A stretch of DNA of 64,000 nucleotides. It comes from DASZIT01 sp963819695. Its GTDB lineage: Bacteria; Actinomycetota; Acidimicrobiia; Acidimicrobiales; RAAP-2. The position numbers and the translations under genes were made by a program. This document shows positions 25,924 to 35,392 of this stretch, in pieces. Location: NCBI GenBank assembly GCA_963819695.1, contig CAWFXD010000002.1, positions 186,001 to 250,000 on the forward strand, in the 5' to 3' direction. How positions within the stretch are numbered: position 1 is the stretch's first letter; each line of letters opens with the position of its first letter. The notes beneath the pieces were generated by a model that saw only the letters and a program-made list of their open reading frames with translations, did no database searches and was not told the origin of the DNA.

Positions 25924-26775
25924 ATGCCAATCAATGTTGAAGCCGTGGGGGCCACCTCCGACCCGGAACGGGTCTCCTGGGATTCGAAAGACGCGTTGAC
26001 CTATGCCCTCGGAGTCGGTGCCGGCGCGCTGGATCCGACCGGGTTCGAGCTCGAGTTCACCACGGAGAATTCCTCCGGCGTCGACCAGCGGGTGTTGCCG
26101 ACCTTTCCGGTCGTGCTGGCCCGGGGTGGCAGTGCCTACCGCGCCATCGGGGAGTTCAACCCGGCGATGCTGGTGCACGGCGAGCAGTCGGTGCAACTGC
26201 ATCGATCGCTTCCCGTCGAGGGCGCGGCCAACTCGGTGACCACCATCACCGGCATCTACGACAAGGGCTCGGGCGCGGTGGTCGTCACCGAGACCATCGC
26301 CACCGACGCGGCGACCAACGACAAGCTGTGGACGACGTCATCGTCGGCGTTCATCCGGGGAGAAGGCGGATGGGGTGGCGATCGGGGCCCCTCGGGGAGC
26401 GCCACCGCTCCCGAACGCGATCCCGATCACGTGGTGGCCTACCCGACCCGGACCGACCAGGCGCTTCTCTACCGGCTCTCCGGTGACCGCAACCCGCTCC
26501 ACTCCGACCCGAAATTCGCGGCCATGGCCGGTTTCGACCGGCCCATCCTCCACGGCCTGTGCTCGTTCGGTTTCACCGGCCGGGCGCTGCTGCACACCCT
26601 GTGTGGCTCGGACCCCGATCGGTTCGTCTCGATGTCGGCCCGATTCTCCAAACCGGTCATGCCCGGCGACGAACTGACGGTGAGCATCTGGGAGTCGGGT
26701 GACGGCAACGCCTACTTCAATACCGCCACCCCCGCCGGGGTGGTGATCGACGCCGGACAGGTCAGCTACACCTGA
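25924..26775 (+). CDS. MaoC-like (R)-specific enoyl-CoA hydratase
   Basis: A 283-residue double hot-dog protein like the hydratase 2 domain of peroxisomal multifunctional enzyme type 2 and mycobacterial HtdY or ChsH-type hydratases. The hydratase motif appears as RLSGDRNPLHSDPKFAAMAGFDRPILHG (about residues 184-211), with the catalytic Asp and His. The N-terminal hot-dog is the degenerate substrate-holding half. It adds water to trans-2-enoyl-CoA in beta-oxidation, and the deep pocket of this class accepts bulky or branched acyl chains. It is transcribed alone. Confidence 0.87.
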   Translation: MPINVEAVGATSDPERVSWDSKDALTYALGVGAGALDPTGFELEFTTENSSGVDQRVLPTFPVVLARGGSAYRAIGEFNPAMLVHGEQSVQLHRSLPVEGAANSVTTITGIYDKGSGAVVVTETIATDAATNDKLWTTSSSAFIRGEGGWGGDRGPSGSATAPERDPDHVVAYPTRTDQALLYRLSGDRNPLHSDPKFAAMAGFDRPILHGLCSFGFTGRALLHTLCGSDPDRFVSMSARFSKPVMPGDELTVSIWESGDGNAYFNTATPAGVVIDAGQVSYT

Positions 26776-26800
26776 CGTCGTCGGCGGCCGCCTTCGGCCA

Positions 26801-27805
26801 TCAAGCGTCCACCCGGGGGGTGACCTCGGCCCCGAAGGCGGCAATCTGGTCGCAAAGCTCGTCCACCGAGCGGGACGGGAAGCGGACCTGGACCTGGCCC
26901 ACGCCGGCATCGGCGAACGTCCGCAGGTAGTCGGCGAGCTTCTCGGGCGCCCCGGACACGGTTCCCTTCGGCAACTCGAGGCCGGCCGGGGGACTTCCCA
27001 CGTAGAGGAAGTCGGCGATCCCGCCGATGTCGAGGGGAGCCCCGTCCCGGTATTCCTGGCGCATCCGCCGGAGGTCGGCCAACATCGCCGCATCGGGCCC
27101 GAGGGATTGAGGCAGCCAACCATCGGCGAACCGGGCGGTCCGGCGGAGGGCGGCGGGGGACGATCCACCGGCCCAGATCGGCGGGCGGGGCGACTGGACC
27201 GGACGGGGACGCAACCCGAGGCCCGACACCGGCCAGCGCGGACCCTCGAGCACCGGGTACTCGTGGACCAACCCGAGGGCCAACCCGGCGATGGCCTCGT
27301 CGGTGGCCGCCCCCCGGTGGTCGAACTCGGGACCCATCTGCTCGAACTCCTCGACCACGTGACCGGCGCCGACCCCGCAGATGACCCGGCCGCCCGACAA
27401 GACGTCGAGGGTGGCGAACTCCTTGGCCGACCGGAGCGGGTGCCGGAGGGCGATCACATAGATGTGGGACAGCAGCCGGATGCTGGTGGTGACGCCGGCC
27501 AGCCAGCCCAGGGTGGCCACGGTGTCGTACCAGGTGGTGCTCATGGCCCCGGCCAACCGCTCGGGGATGAAGGTGTGGTCGCAGACGCCGACGTAGAAGA
27601 AACCGGCCGACTCACAGGCCAGCGCCACCCGGGCCAACTCGTCGGGCCCGGCGTGGGTTTCCCACGGTTGCACGTAGATGCTCGACTGCGACTGGATGGG
27701 AAGCTGCATGCCGAAGACGGTCCGACCGGCCGGCAGGACGGTCACCACGTCATCGGGGAGGGCGATGGGCGACGGAGGCGACGAAGGTGGGGGCGGTGGG
27801 GTCAC
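26801..27805 (-). CDS. LLM-class F420-dependent oxidoreductase
   Basis: A 334-residue luciferase-like TIM-barrel enzyme. ALACESAGFFYVGVCDHTFIPERLAG near the start, LSHIYVIALRHPLRSAKEFATLDVLSGGRVICGVGAGHVVEEFEQMG in the middle (including the nonprolyl cis-peptide region) and PPIWAGGSSPAALRRTARFADGWLP later are typical of F420-dependent members. The substrate is unknown. GTG 27805 is preferred because TATCCT ends 6 bp before it; ATG 27829 in the same frame is the alternative and adds 8 residues. The N-terminus is Pro-rich. Confidence 0.82.
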   Translation of the reverse strand: MTPPPPPSSPPSPIALPDDVVTVLPAGRTVFGMQLPIQSQSSIYVQPWETHAGPDELARVALACESAGFFYVGVCDHTFIPERLAGAMSTTWYDTVATLGWLAGVTTSIRLLSHIYVIALRHPLRSAKEFATLDVLSGGRVICGVGAGHVVEEFEQMGPEFDHRGAATDEAIAGLALGLVHEYPVLEGPRWPVSGLGLRPRPVQSPRPPIWAGGSSPAALRRTARFADGWLPQSLGPDAAMLADLRRMRQEYRDGAPLDIGGIADFLYVGSPPAGLELPKGTVSGAPEKLADYLRTFADAGVGQVQVRFPSRSVDELCDQIAAFGAEVTPRVDA

Positions 27806-27833
27806 CGGATGAGGATAGCCCTGCCCCATCGCC

Positions 27834-29721
27834 TCAGAAGGAGGGAGTGATGCAGAGATCGCTGCGCAGCCCGACGTCCCGGGTGACGGGGCCGTCGATC
27901 TGCAGACCGGGGGCGAAGTCGGTGGTGGTGCCGTTCCCGTAGGCGACGACGACGGTGGCTTTCGGGCAGGCGCCCCCGGTCACCTGCCCGAGGTTCGGGA
28001 AATGGTTTCCCTGGACGACGGTGTCCTGGGTTCCGCCCACGTAGATGCCCATCTGGGCCCAGGAGGGGAGGCCGGCACTCGAGTTCCCCATCCACTCGGC
28101 CCCGGCGGCGTTCCTCCCGCCGCCACAGGTGGGCCGGCCTCCGGAGTTGGGCAACAGGCAGTTCTGATGGACGGTCGAGCCGAACAGCTCATGGGTCCCC
28201 GACGAGAGGATGACGTCGAAGTGGGTGCGGGTGCCCGACCACAGATGGTTGTCGATGATCACCGCCGAGTGGACGGGTCCGAGCGCGAAGGCGCGGGTGA
28301 TGGTTCCGGGCGGGTCGCCGCCGGGGACCGGCCCGGCGTGCAACGACCAGAAGGGGTCGGTGACGATGCCCCAGTAGAGGGAGTTGCCGGCGGAGATGAT
28401 GGTGTTGTCGGCGACCACCGACAGCTGGGCCGGGGCCGGGGCGTCGGTCGGGCCTCCGTTGAACAGCACGATGGCGGCATCCGAGACGTCGATGATGTCG
28501 TTCCCCCTCACGTCGGTCGAGCCGCAGTAGACGCCGAAGCCGTCCGCCTCCGGATGATCGGTGGCTGTCTCTCCCGGCACCGTCCCGCCGTGGGCAGTGG
28601 CATAGCCCTCCACCAGGTTGTCGGCGACCACGTTCCCGGAGCATCCGCCGGGATCACCGGCGGTGGGCGGTTGGACGTCCGCCTCCAGGTTGCTGGCGCC
28701 ATAGGCGTTGCCGATCCGATCGGAGGCCACGGTGGTGCCGACCCCACCCAGCATCCGGATGTTGAAGACGGCCAGCGAGTTCGGATCCGGTGCGTACCGC
28801 TGCCCGTCGACCCACAGATGCTCGAGCTTCGCCCCCGGGTCGAGGTGGATCAGGTCGGGGCTGGAGTTTCCCGGTTGGGCGGCAAACGAGGGGGCCCGTA
28901 CCAGCCGAGCCATGTCCGCGTAGCGGGTCGGATCGGGATTGCCGACGGTGGTGAGGGTCACGTTCCCGGGGATGGTCAGGGTGGTGGTGAGCCCCACCAC
29001 CTCCCGGACCGGGAGCGACACCACCCCTCCGCCGGACCGGGAGAGGACATCGAGCTTGAACTGGAGGGGGGCCTCGGGCTGGTCGACCCCGGGGGCGCCG
29101 GAGGCGGGGGTCGGGATGGCCGGGAACCCGGTCAGATCCCCGGGCTTGCCGAAGTAATAGCTGGGGTTGGTGGGGCTGCAGAGGGCCGGTCGGGTGAGGC
29201 TGGTGAACTCCGGGCTCTGGTAGAGGAAGTTGGCGGCGTCCTCGGGAGCGAGCCGGGGAGTGGTCGCACTGCCGGCCAGCCGGTCCCTCATGGTGACGAA
29301 CTCGGAGGCGTCGGGCTCCCGATTGAGGACGAAGCGGTACAGGGTCAGGGCCCTCGAGCCGGCATCGGCGTCGGGATAGTCACGTTGGTATTCGGCCGAC
29401 GAGACGAGGGAGTCGCCGAGCTCGATGAGCGCGGTGGTGGTGCACCCCTGCTGCTGGAAGGACTGCACCGCCGCCGACCATTCGGTGGGGGTGGGCGCCC
29501 TTCCCAGCAGTTCCGTGTACGCCTTGGTCACGTATTGATAGGGAACCACCGTGAGCGGGGGAGCGGGTGCCGCGGCCGGGGGCGCGCGTTGAACGGTTGG
29601 CGGCGACCCCGGCGTGGACGGTGACCGCGACGGCCGCCAGCCCGAGGAGGACGACCGCGGTGCCCGACACCCGGCGCGCCCAGGTGGACCCGGATTTGTT
29701 GGAGTGCTTCCCCGAACCCAT
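27834..29721 (-). pseudogene. Secreted DUF4214 / beta-helix protein, one frameshift
   Basis: From ATG 29721 the first frame encodes a basic N-terminus and a signal peptide (GTAVVLLGLAAVAVTVHAGVAA). After a frame change near 29580-29595, in a C-rich run, the protein continues with a DUF4214-type helical domain (YVTKAYTELLGRAPTPTEW ... LYRFVLNREPDASEF), then about 400 residues of repeated strands such as GNVVADNLVEG, VRGNDIIDVSDAAIVLFNG and VVADNTIISAGNSLYWG, the look of a right-handed beta-helix. Exported proteins of this shape bind or cleave polysaccharides or form surface layers. Total length is about 629 residues. No catalytic residues are recognised. The gene may be intact if the indel is a sequencing error. 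Confidence 0.7.
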
Positions 29722-29849
29722 CGGGTCCCTTCATGTTGCGAACGAAGTGGACAGTATGGCCCAGCCCTCGGGGAGTCCCGAGCCACCCGGGCATCAAACC
29801 AAAACGGCCAGTGGTCGTGCTCACCGGAGATCGGCTGATGGCCCGGGTG

Positions 29850-29888
29850 TTGTCGACCTGTAAAGAGTGCTGTATAATAGTGCTGTAT
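29850..29888 (+). promoter_or_regulatory. vapBC promoter and direct-repeat operator
   Basis: TTGTCG (29850-29855), 17 bp, then a perfect TATAAT (29873-29878), and ATG after 8 bp, so the mRNA is probably leaderless. Two copies of AGTGCTGTAT (29866-29875 and 29879-29888), 13 bp apart, overlap the -10 element and the start codon. This is a suitable operator for the ribbon-helix-helix antitoxin and the VapBC complex. Confidence 0.65.
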
Positions 29889-30105
29889 GTCAGCCACCCG
29901 GACCCAGATCTACCTCACGGACGCACAGCGTGAGTTGATCGATTCGCTTGCCGAATCCGAGGGCGTGAGCATGGCCGAGGTGGTTCGTCGGGCGCTGGAC
30001 GCCTACCTCAGCGGTGAGGTTGACCCCGGAGATGCTCTCCAAGCGACCTTTGGCGCCGCTCCCGATCTTGTCGTGCCCTCGCGAGACGAGTGGAGCCGTG
30101 GCTGA
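29887..30105 (+). CDS. vapB: Ribbon-helix-helix antitoxin (VapB-like)
   Basis: A 72-residue protein. TRTQIYLTDAQRELIDSLAESEGVSMAEVVRRALDAYL is a CopG/MetJ-type ribbon-helix-helix DNA-binding domain; the C-terminal 30 residues, ending PDLVVPSRDEWSRG, are the flexible part that blocks the toxin. Its 3' end overlaps the toxin gene by 8 bp. It should repress its own promoter through the direct repeats over the -10 element. The promoter and this gene are more A/T-rich than the neighbourhood, consistent with transfer. Confidence 0.85.
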   Translation: MSATRTQIYLTDAQRELIDSLAESEGVSMAEVVRRALDAYLSGEVDPGDALQATFGAAPDLVVPSRDEWSRG

Positions 30106-30445
30106 CCTCCTGGTCGACACCGACGTGTTCATAGACCACCTCCGGGGCGCGGCCGAACTGAAGGTCGGCCGGAACCGGCTTCACTACTCGGTGATCACCC
30201 GAGCAGAACTGTTTGCCGGAAACTCGGCACCCGACCTGGCCATACGCCTTCTCGCCCCGTTCCGAGAGATATCGGTGAACCGGGCGATTGCGGAACGCGG
30301 CGGTCGGATCCGGCGAGAGACGGGCATTCGGCTCCCCGACGCTCTCATTGCTGCAACCGCTCTCGAGGGTCACCTGACGCTGACGACAAGAAATCGGGGC
30401 GACTTCGAGGCCGTGCCCGGCTTACGCCTTCGCGCTCCGCTTTGA
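30098..30445 (+). CDS. vapC: PIN-domain ribonuclease toxin (VapC-like)
   Basis: A 115-residue PIN domain. The acidic metal-binding residues are visible: Asp in LLVDTDVFIDHL, Glu in ITRAELFAG, Asp in IRLPDALIAATAL and the late Asp in TTRNRGDFEAVPGLRL. VapC toxins cut specific tRNAs or rRNA and are held inactive by VapB. GTG 30098 is used because it gives the normal family start and overlaps the antitoxin gene by 8 bp, typical of TA pairs. All acidic residues are present, so the toxin looks active. Confidence 0.88.
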   Translation: MADLLVDTDVFIDHLRGAAELKVGRNRLHYSVITRAELFAGNSAPDLAIRLLAPFREISVNRAIAERGGRIRRETGIRLPDALIAATALEGHLTLTTRNRGDFEAVPGLRLRAPL

Positions 30446-30455
30446 CGGGCGCGAT

Positions 30456-31494
30456 TCAGGTCGTCGGCGAATGAGCCGGCGCCTCGGCCATGGACACCGC
30501 CAGCGCCTCGGCCCACTCGTCGACAGTACCGAACTGGGTGGCCAGGACCCGGGCCCGCTTGTAGGCCAGGTGGGCGGGGACCTCCCAGGTGAACCCCATC
30601 CCGCCGTGGATCTGGATGCACGATCTCCCGTTGGTCAGCGCCGCCTCATCGGCCAGCAGCTTGGCCCCGGCCGCCGCCACCCGGGCGTCTCCGACGTCGG
30701 GCTGGTCGGCGGTCACCGCCGCGGCCTGGACCGCGGCCCGGGCCACTTCGGTCCGCACCACCATGTCGGCACACAGGTGCTTGATGGCCTGAAACCCCCC
30801 GATCGGCCGCCCGAACTGCTTTCGCTGCTTGGCGTAGTCGACGGCCAGTTCGGTGGTCCACGCCGCCGAGCCGATCTGCAACGCCGCGCTGAGCACCGCA
30901 CCGTCGCGTCGCCATCGGGCCGACAGGTCGGGTCCGCCCACCGGGTGCCGGCCGGCAGTGAGCGCACCGTCCACAGCGGGGTGAGGGGGTCCATCGGCCG
31001 GTCCATCCGGCTGGCCTCCAGAGCGGCCGGCTCCACCGATCCGACCCCGTCGTCGGACACCACCAGCAGCACATCGAGATCGGCCAGGTGTTCGACCACC
31101 AGCGGGATCACCGGGTCACTGGTCGACTCCGCCGCCTCCGATCCGGAACGAATTGGACCCGCTCGACCAGACCCACCACCACCGAACCGTCGGCGGCTCC
31201 CGGGACGAGTCCGGCGGCCAGGTGGGAGGCGACCAGCGGCCCGGGGACGAGGGCCCGGCCCAGCTCCTCGAACACCAAGGATGCGTCGGCCAGCCCGAGC
31301 CCCAGCCCGCCGTCCCCCTCGGGCAGGCACAGGTTGAACACCCCGGCCTCGCCCAGCTCCCGCCATCCGTCCCGGTCCACCACCTGCTCGGACCCTTCGG
31401 CTCCGCGCAAACCCTCGAGCGGAAAGCGCCCCTGGCACAGACGACGCACCCCGGCGGCCAGATCGGTCTGGAACTCGGTCAGCTCAAAGTCCAC
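30456..31494 (-). pseudogene. Acyl-CoA dehydrogenase, two frameshifts
   Basis: Three frames together make one FadE-type acyl-CoA dehydrogenase of about 345 residues. The N-terminal part, MDFELTEFQTDLAAGVRRL to PGAADGSVVVGLVERV, ends near 31150. A middle piece, AAESTSDPVIPLVVEHLADLDVLLVVSDDG, ends near 30950. The C-terminal part, AAWTTELAVDYAKQRKQFGRPIGGFQAIKHLCADM with the flavin-binding and HGGMGFTWE motifs, follows. Both changes are in the same direction. The gene overlaps its partner FadE by 11 bp, as in heteromeric FadE pairs such as ChsE, so it is probably the second subunit. Either the pair is inactive or the assembly has indels here. Confidence 0.8.
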
Positions 31495-32686
31495 CGATGG
31501 GCTCCTTGGGCAGGCCGAGAATCCGCTCGCCCACGATGTTCCTCTGGATCTGCGACGTCCCGGCGGCGATGGTCAGCGATATCCCCCGCAGCCAGTCCTC
31601 CACCATCTCCTGGGCCGGCAGCCCACCCAGCCCGTCGAGGCCGTCGGAGTCGTGGGCGGCCAGACCGGCTCGCCCCAGGAGGGACAGGGAGAACTCCCCC
31701 AGCTTCTGGCGGGCCTCGGTGTAGGCCAGCTTGAACACCGTCCCGCCGATGCCCGGGACCCCGGTCCGGGCCGCCTGGGACACGTTGCGCTTGGTCAGCG
31801 CCCACAGGGCATCCAGCTCGGCCCGGAGGTGGCCGGCCTGGCGGCGCACGCCCGGATCCGACCAGGCTCCGGTCCGTTTCGCCACCGCCACCGTCTCGGT
31901 CAACAGCTCGAAGGCTTCGAGGAGGTCGCCGACGAAGGCGGTGCCGCGTTCGAAGCTGAGGGTCACCATCGTCACCCGCCAGCCGTCGTTCTCGTCGCCC
32001 ACCCGGTTGGAGACCGGGATTCGCACCTGATCGAGAAACAGTTCGGCGAACTCGGCCGAGCCGGCGATGGTGGTGAGGGGGCGGATCTCGACCCCGGGGG
32101 AGTCCATCGGCAGGATCAGCCAGCTGATGCCCCGGTGCCGGCTGTCCTCGGCGCCGGTGCGGACCAGCAGCTCGCAGTAGTCGGCGACTTCCGCGAACGA
32201 GGTCCAGATCTTCGAGCCGGTGACCACGTACTCATCACCGTCCCGGACCGCCCGGGTGCGCAGGGAGGCGAGATCGCTGCCGGCGTCGGGCTCGGAGAAT
32301 CCCTGGCACCAGACCTGGTCGCCTTTGAGGATGGGCGGCAGGTACCGCTGTCGCTGCTCGGGGGTGCCCTCGGCGATCACGGTGGGCCCGGCGTGGAGCA
32401 GCCCCACGAAGTTGACCCCGACATAGGGAGCGTGGGCCCGCTCGAGCTCCTCCTTGAAGATCAGCTGCTCGACCGGCGATGAGCCGAGACCCCCGCCCTC
32501 GACCGGCCAGTCCACCCCGGCGTAGCCGGCATCGAAGAGCAGGCGCTGCCAGTGGGTGTCGTAGGCCCGGCGCCCCGACCAGTCGTTGACCGACGGCTTG
32601 GGCGGGAGTCCGGGCAGGGTCCCGGCGAGCCATTCCCGGAGGCCGGCGCGGAACTTCTGCTCGGCCTCGGTGTAACGAAGATCCAC
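31484..32686 (-). CDS. Acyl-CoA dehydrogenase (FadE type)
   Basis: A 400-residue flavoprotein. QVWCQGFSEPDAGSDLASLRTRA and VVTGSKIWTSFAEVADYCELLVRT are the FAD-binding segments, and the C-terminus has the family ending SQIQRNIVGERILGLP. It removes two hydrogens from an acyl-CoA at C2-C3. The Glu at the usual catalytic position is not obvious, as in heteromeric FadE pairs where only one subunit carries the base. It lies between the amidohydrolase gene (6 bp upstream) and a second, frameshifted FadE, in an operon behind operator 4. Confidence 0.88.
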   Translation of the reverse strand: MDLRYTEAEQKFRAGLREWLAGTLPGLPPKPSVNDWSGRRAYDTHWQRLLFDAGYAGVDWPVEGGGLGSSPVEQLIFKEELERAHAPYVGVNFVGLLHAGPTVIAEGTPEQRQRYLPPILKGDQVWCQGFSEPDAGSDLASLRTRAVRDGDEYVVTGSKIWTSFAEVADYCELLVRTGAEDSRHRGISWLILPMDSPGVEIRPLTTIAGSAEFAELFLDQVRIPVSNRVGDENDGWRVTMVTLSFERGTAFVGDLLEAFELLTETVAVAKRTGAWSDPGVRRQAGHLRAELDALWALTKRNVSQAARTGVPGIGGTVFKLAYTEARQKLGEFSLSLLGRAGLAAHDSDGLDGLGGLPAQEMVEDWLRGISLTIAAGTSQIQRNIVGERILGLPKEPIGGL

Positions 32687-32692
32687 CGGCGC

Positions 32693-33892
32693 TTACTTGA
32701 AGTCGAGGCCGTACAGCTTGATGGCGTTGCCCCGGACGATCTTGTAGCGCTGCTCGTCGGTGAGGTCCTTCATCTGCTTCTCGGCGATCTGGCGGGTGTT
32801 GGGCCACGTCGAGTCGGAATGCGGGTAGTCGGATTCGTAGGTGATGTTGTCGACACCGATCGATTCGACGTTCTTCAGGCCGAAGGCATCGTCGAAGAAG
32901 CAGCCGTAGATCTGGCGGTGGAAGTAGGTGGACGGCGGCTCGGGCACGATGTCGGCCACCCCGCCCCAGCCCCGGTTCTCCTCCCAGACGTTGTCCGCCC
33001 GCTCCAGGATGTAGGGGATCCACCCGATCTGGCCCTCGGCGTAGGCCAGCTTCAGATCGGGGAACCGGACCAGCACGCCGGAGAACATGAAGTCGACCAT
33101 CGAGTAGGTGGCGTTCGAGTGGGTGAGGGTGGAGCCGACCGCCGGCGGGGCGTCCGCCGAGGTCGACGGCATCTTCGACGAGGAGCCGATGTGCATGTTG
33201 ACGATGGTGCCGGTCTCCGCGCAGGCCCGGAAGAAGGGGTCCCAGTAGTGATCGGGATCGTGCACCGAGGGCAGGCCGAGGAACGGCGGAATCTCGCTGA
33301 AGCAGACAGCCCGCACGCCGCGGTCGGCGTTGCGGCGCACCTCCTCGGCGGCCAGCTCGGCGTCCCAGAGGGGAATCAGGGTGAGGGGGATGAGTCGGCC
33401 CTTGGCTTCGGGCCCGCACCACTCGTCGACCATCCAGTCGTTGTAGGCCTTGACACACAGCAGGGCGAGTTCCTTGTCCTTGGCCTCGGTGAAGGTCTGG
33501 CCGCAGAACCGGGGAAAGGTCGGGAAGCAGATGGACGCTTCGAGATGGTTGACGTCCATGTCCTCCAGGCGGGGAGGCACCTGGTAGGAGCCCGGACGCA
33601 TGTCCTCGTAGGTGACACCCCGCATGGTGACCTCTTCGCGGGGGACACCGACCGCGGAGTCGACCCGCAGGAGGGGGCGCTTGAGGTCCTCGTAGTACCA
33701 CCAGTCGGTGGGCAGGCCCTTGGAGCCGGGCTTCACGGTGAGCTTCCCGCCGATGAAGGTGATCTCCCCCATCGGGGCACGTTCCACCCGGGGGCCGACG
33801 TCGTGGTACTTCTTGGGGAGGCGGTCGATCCACACGTTGGCGGGCTCGACGACGTGGTCATCGACGGAAATGATCATGGGCAGGTCGGCCAT
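32693..33892 (-). CDS. Amidohydrolase 2 (metal-dependent, aminocarboxymuconate-decarboxylase-like fold)
   Basis: A 399-residue TIM-barrel protein. The family start IISVDDHVVEP carries the DxHxxE metal site (about residues 9-14), NMHIGSSSK gives a middle His, and ITYESDYPHSDSTWP carries the late Asp and His near residue 350. Such proteins recur as first genes in FadE operons of mycobacteria and relatives. Their reaction is unproven, with hydrolysis or decarboxylation of a ring fragment suggested. Operator 4 is 22 bp upstream of the ATG, so this is the regulated first gene of an amidohydrolase-FadE-FadE operon. Confidence 0.85.
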   Translation of the reverse strand: MADLPMIISVDDHVVEPANVWIDRLPKKYHDVGPRVERAPMGEITFIGGKLTVKPGSKGLPTDWWYYEDLKRPLLRVDSAVGVPREEVTMRGVTYEDMRPGSYQVPPRLEDMDVNHLEASICFPTFPRFCGQTFTEAKDKELALLCVKAYNDWMVDEWCGPEAKGRLIPLTLIPLWDAELAAEEVRRNADRGVRAVCFSEIPPFLGLPSVHDPDHYWDPFFRACAETGTIVNMHIGSSSKMPSTSADAPPAVGSTLTHSNATYSMVDFMFSGVLVRFPDLKLAYAEGQIGWIPYILERADNVWEENRGWGGVADIVPEPPSTYFHRQIYGCFFDDAFGLKNVESIGVDNITYESDYPHSDSTWPNTRQIAEKQMKDLTDEQRYKIVRGNAIKLYGLDFK

Positions 33893-33913
33893 GGGCCGAG
33901 TGTATCCCCTGGT

Positions 33914-33928
33914 CTGACGGTGCGTCAG
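33914..33928. promoter_or_regulatory. CTGAC-N5-GTCAG inverted repeat, operator 4
   Basis: CTGACGGTGCGTCAG, a perfect 5-5-5 inverted repeat, begins 22 bp upstream of the amidohydrolase start; the spacing matches operator 2 (24 bp). Confidence 0.68.
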
Positions 33929-33958
33929 ATTGCCAACCGGGTCGGGATCAGCCGGCGG

Positions 33959-34965
33959 TCAGGGAAACGACGGCGCGCCGATGGCGGGCAGGACCAGCGT
34001 GCAGGGGACCGGTTGCCGCTGGCCGGGGTCGAGAGCATTCAGCACGTCCTGGGCCACCACCGGGTCGAAGGCCAGCGTGGCGTGCTCGGAAAGATCGAGC
34101 GGGCACTGATCCTGCACCACGATGTTGGTGGCGTTGGGAGCGTGCAGCTCACCCGATGTGTAGGGGGAGACCAGTTCGTCGTAGCGGGTCATGATGGTGG
34201 TGTACTCGACGCCGGGGACGGCGTAGTTCCCGTCGGCATAGAGGTGCCGGAGGAAGGGCGAGCCGGTCAGGAATTCCTGGCACGATCCGCAGAGGCCGGC
34301 CACCGCCGACTCGAACGGAGCCGCGCCGCTGGGGGAGGCGGCCTCCAGCGCGGCGAAGAGCGCACCGACGCCGTCCAGGTCGGTGCCTTGGTAGAGCGGG
34401 GCGATGGCGACATACCGGTTGACCTTGGCCGCCCCGCCGAGGAACTTGAGGTAGTACTGCGGCATGACCGTGCCCTCCGAGTGGCCGACCAGGTCGATCT
34501 TGGCGGCCCCGGTGCGTCTTGAGCACCCGGTCCACGAAAGTTGCCAACTGCTGGCTGCTGGTCTCCATCGGCTGCAGGCCGCCGACGTACACCTCGCCGG
34601 GGTCGAGGCCGTAGGTGAGGGCGTACACGCAGTACCCGTTGTCGGCCAGCAGCGGCGAGAAGGTGGCCCAGTTCTCGGCCATCGTCGCCCCCAGCCCGTG
34701 GACGAGCACGACCGGATCAGGATGGAGGCGGGAGGGCTTGCACGACCAGTTGTTGGCACCGGCCGGAGCCCCGCTCGGATTGGTGAAGACCTCCGGCCCG
34801 GCGGCGATCACGCTGTACTGGACCGGGAACGGTGAGTGGGCGGTGGCCGAGTTGGGAGGGACGGTCCTCGGCGTCGGTGCCGCGGCTGACGCCACGCCGG
34901 GCCAGGACAGACGCGGCGGCGCCGACCACCACCATGGTGCAGATCCGCCACCCCCAGCGCGTCAT
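33959..34965 (-). pseudogene. Secreted lipase/esterase, two frameshifts
   Basis: From ATG 34965 the start MTRWGWRICTMVVVGAAASVLA is a signal peptide. After a frame change near 34900 comes SATAHSPFPVQYSVIAAGPEVF to VVLVHGLGATMAENWATFSPLLADNGYCVYALTYG, the lipase oxyanion region. A second change near 34510 leads to AAKIDLVGHSEGTVMPQYYLKFL (nucleophile Ser) and the C-terminus with SEHATLAFDPVVAQDVLNAL (catalytic His region). Together this is a class 2 triacylglycerol lipase-like protein of about 335 residues. It would act outside the cell and release fatty acids for the FadE enzymes next door, which is inference. Confidence 0.72.
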
Positions 34966-35062
34966 CCTCGAACCTTTCGTCAGCCGTGCCTATCGGTCCC
35001 GCAAATCTAACAAGACGGGGCCGTCGAGCCCCTCCGCCACCGTCCCGAGCCGCGAGATAGGT

Positions 35063-35392
35063 TCAGATCCTGACTTCCAGACGTCCCGGGGCGGTCATCA
35101 GGTTGGGGGCCCGGTAGGCGAGTCCCACCGTCTCTCCCTCCGGCACCTGGATGTCCACCGACGCCTCGGCGCACCGCGGCTGGCCGATGTACTTGAAGTA
35201 CACATCGACGTGGTGGTCCCCGGAATCGGTGGGGATGAAGTGCTTCCGCCACGACCCCGTCACCGGGCGCCCGTCGATCTCCACGGTCAGCTTGGTGAAG
35301 ACCAGGATCCAGTTCATCGGTGAATGGTGCCCGGAGATGGTGATGCCGGTGCGCCGCCCGGCGGGCAGGTCCACCGGATCGGATGCTGCCAT
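35063..35392 (-). CDS. Small beta-rich protein of unknown function
   Basis: A 109-residue protein of alternating strands (TGITISGHHSPMNWILVFTKLTVEIDGRPVTGSWRKHFIPTDSG as two pieces of one sandwich). It has no signal peptide and no motif that I recognise. Its ATG overlaps the stop codon of the SDR gene, so the two are translated together. That makes an accessory or carrier role in the same pathway possible, but there is no direct evidence. Confidence 0.55.
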   Translation of the reverse strand: MAASDPVDLPAGRRTGITISGHHSPMNWILVFTKLTVEIDGRPVTGSWRKHFIPTDSGDHHVDVYFKYIGQPRCAEASVDIQVPEGETVGLAYRAPNLMTAPGRLEVRI

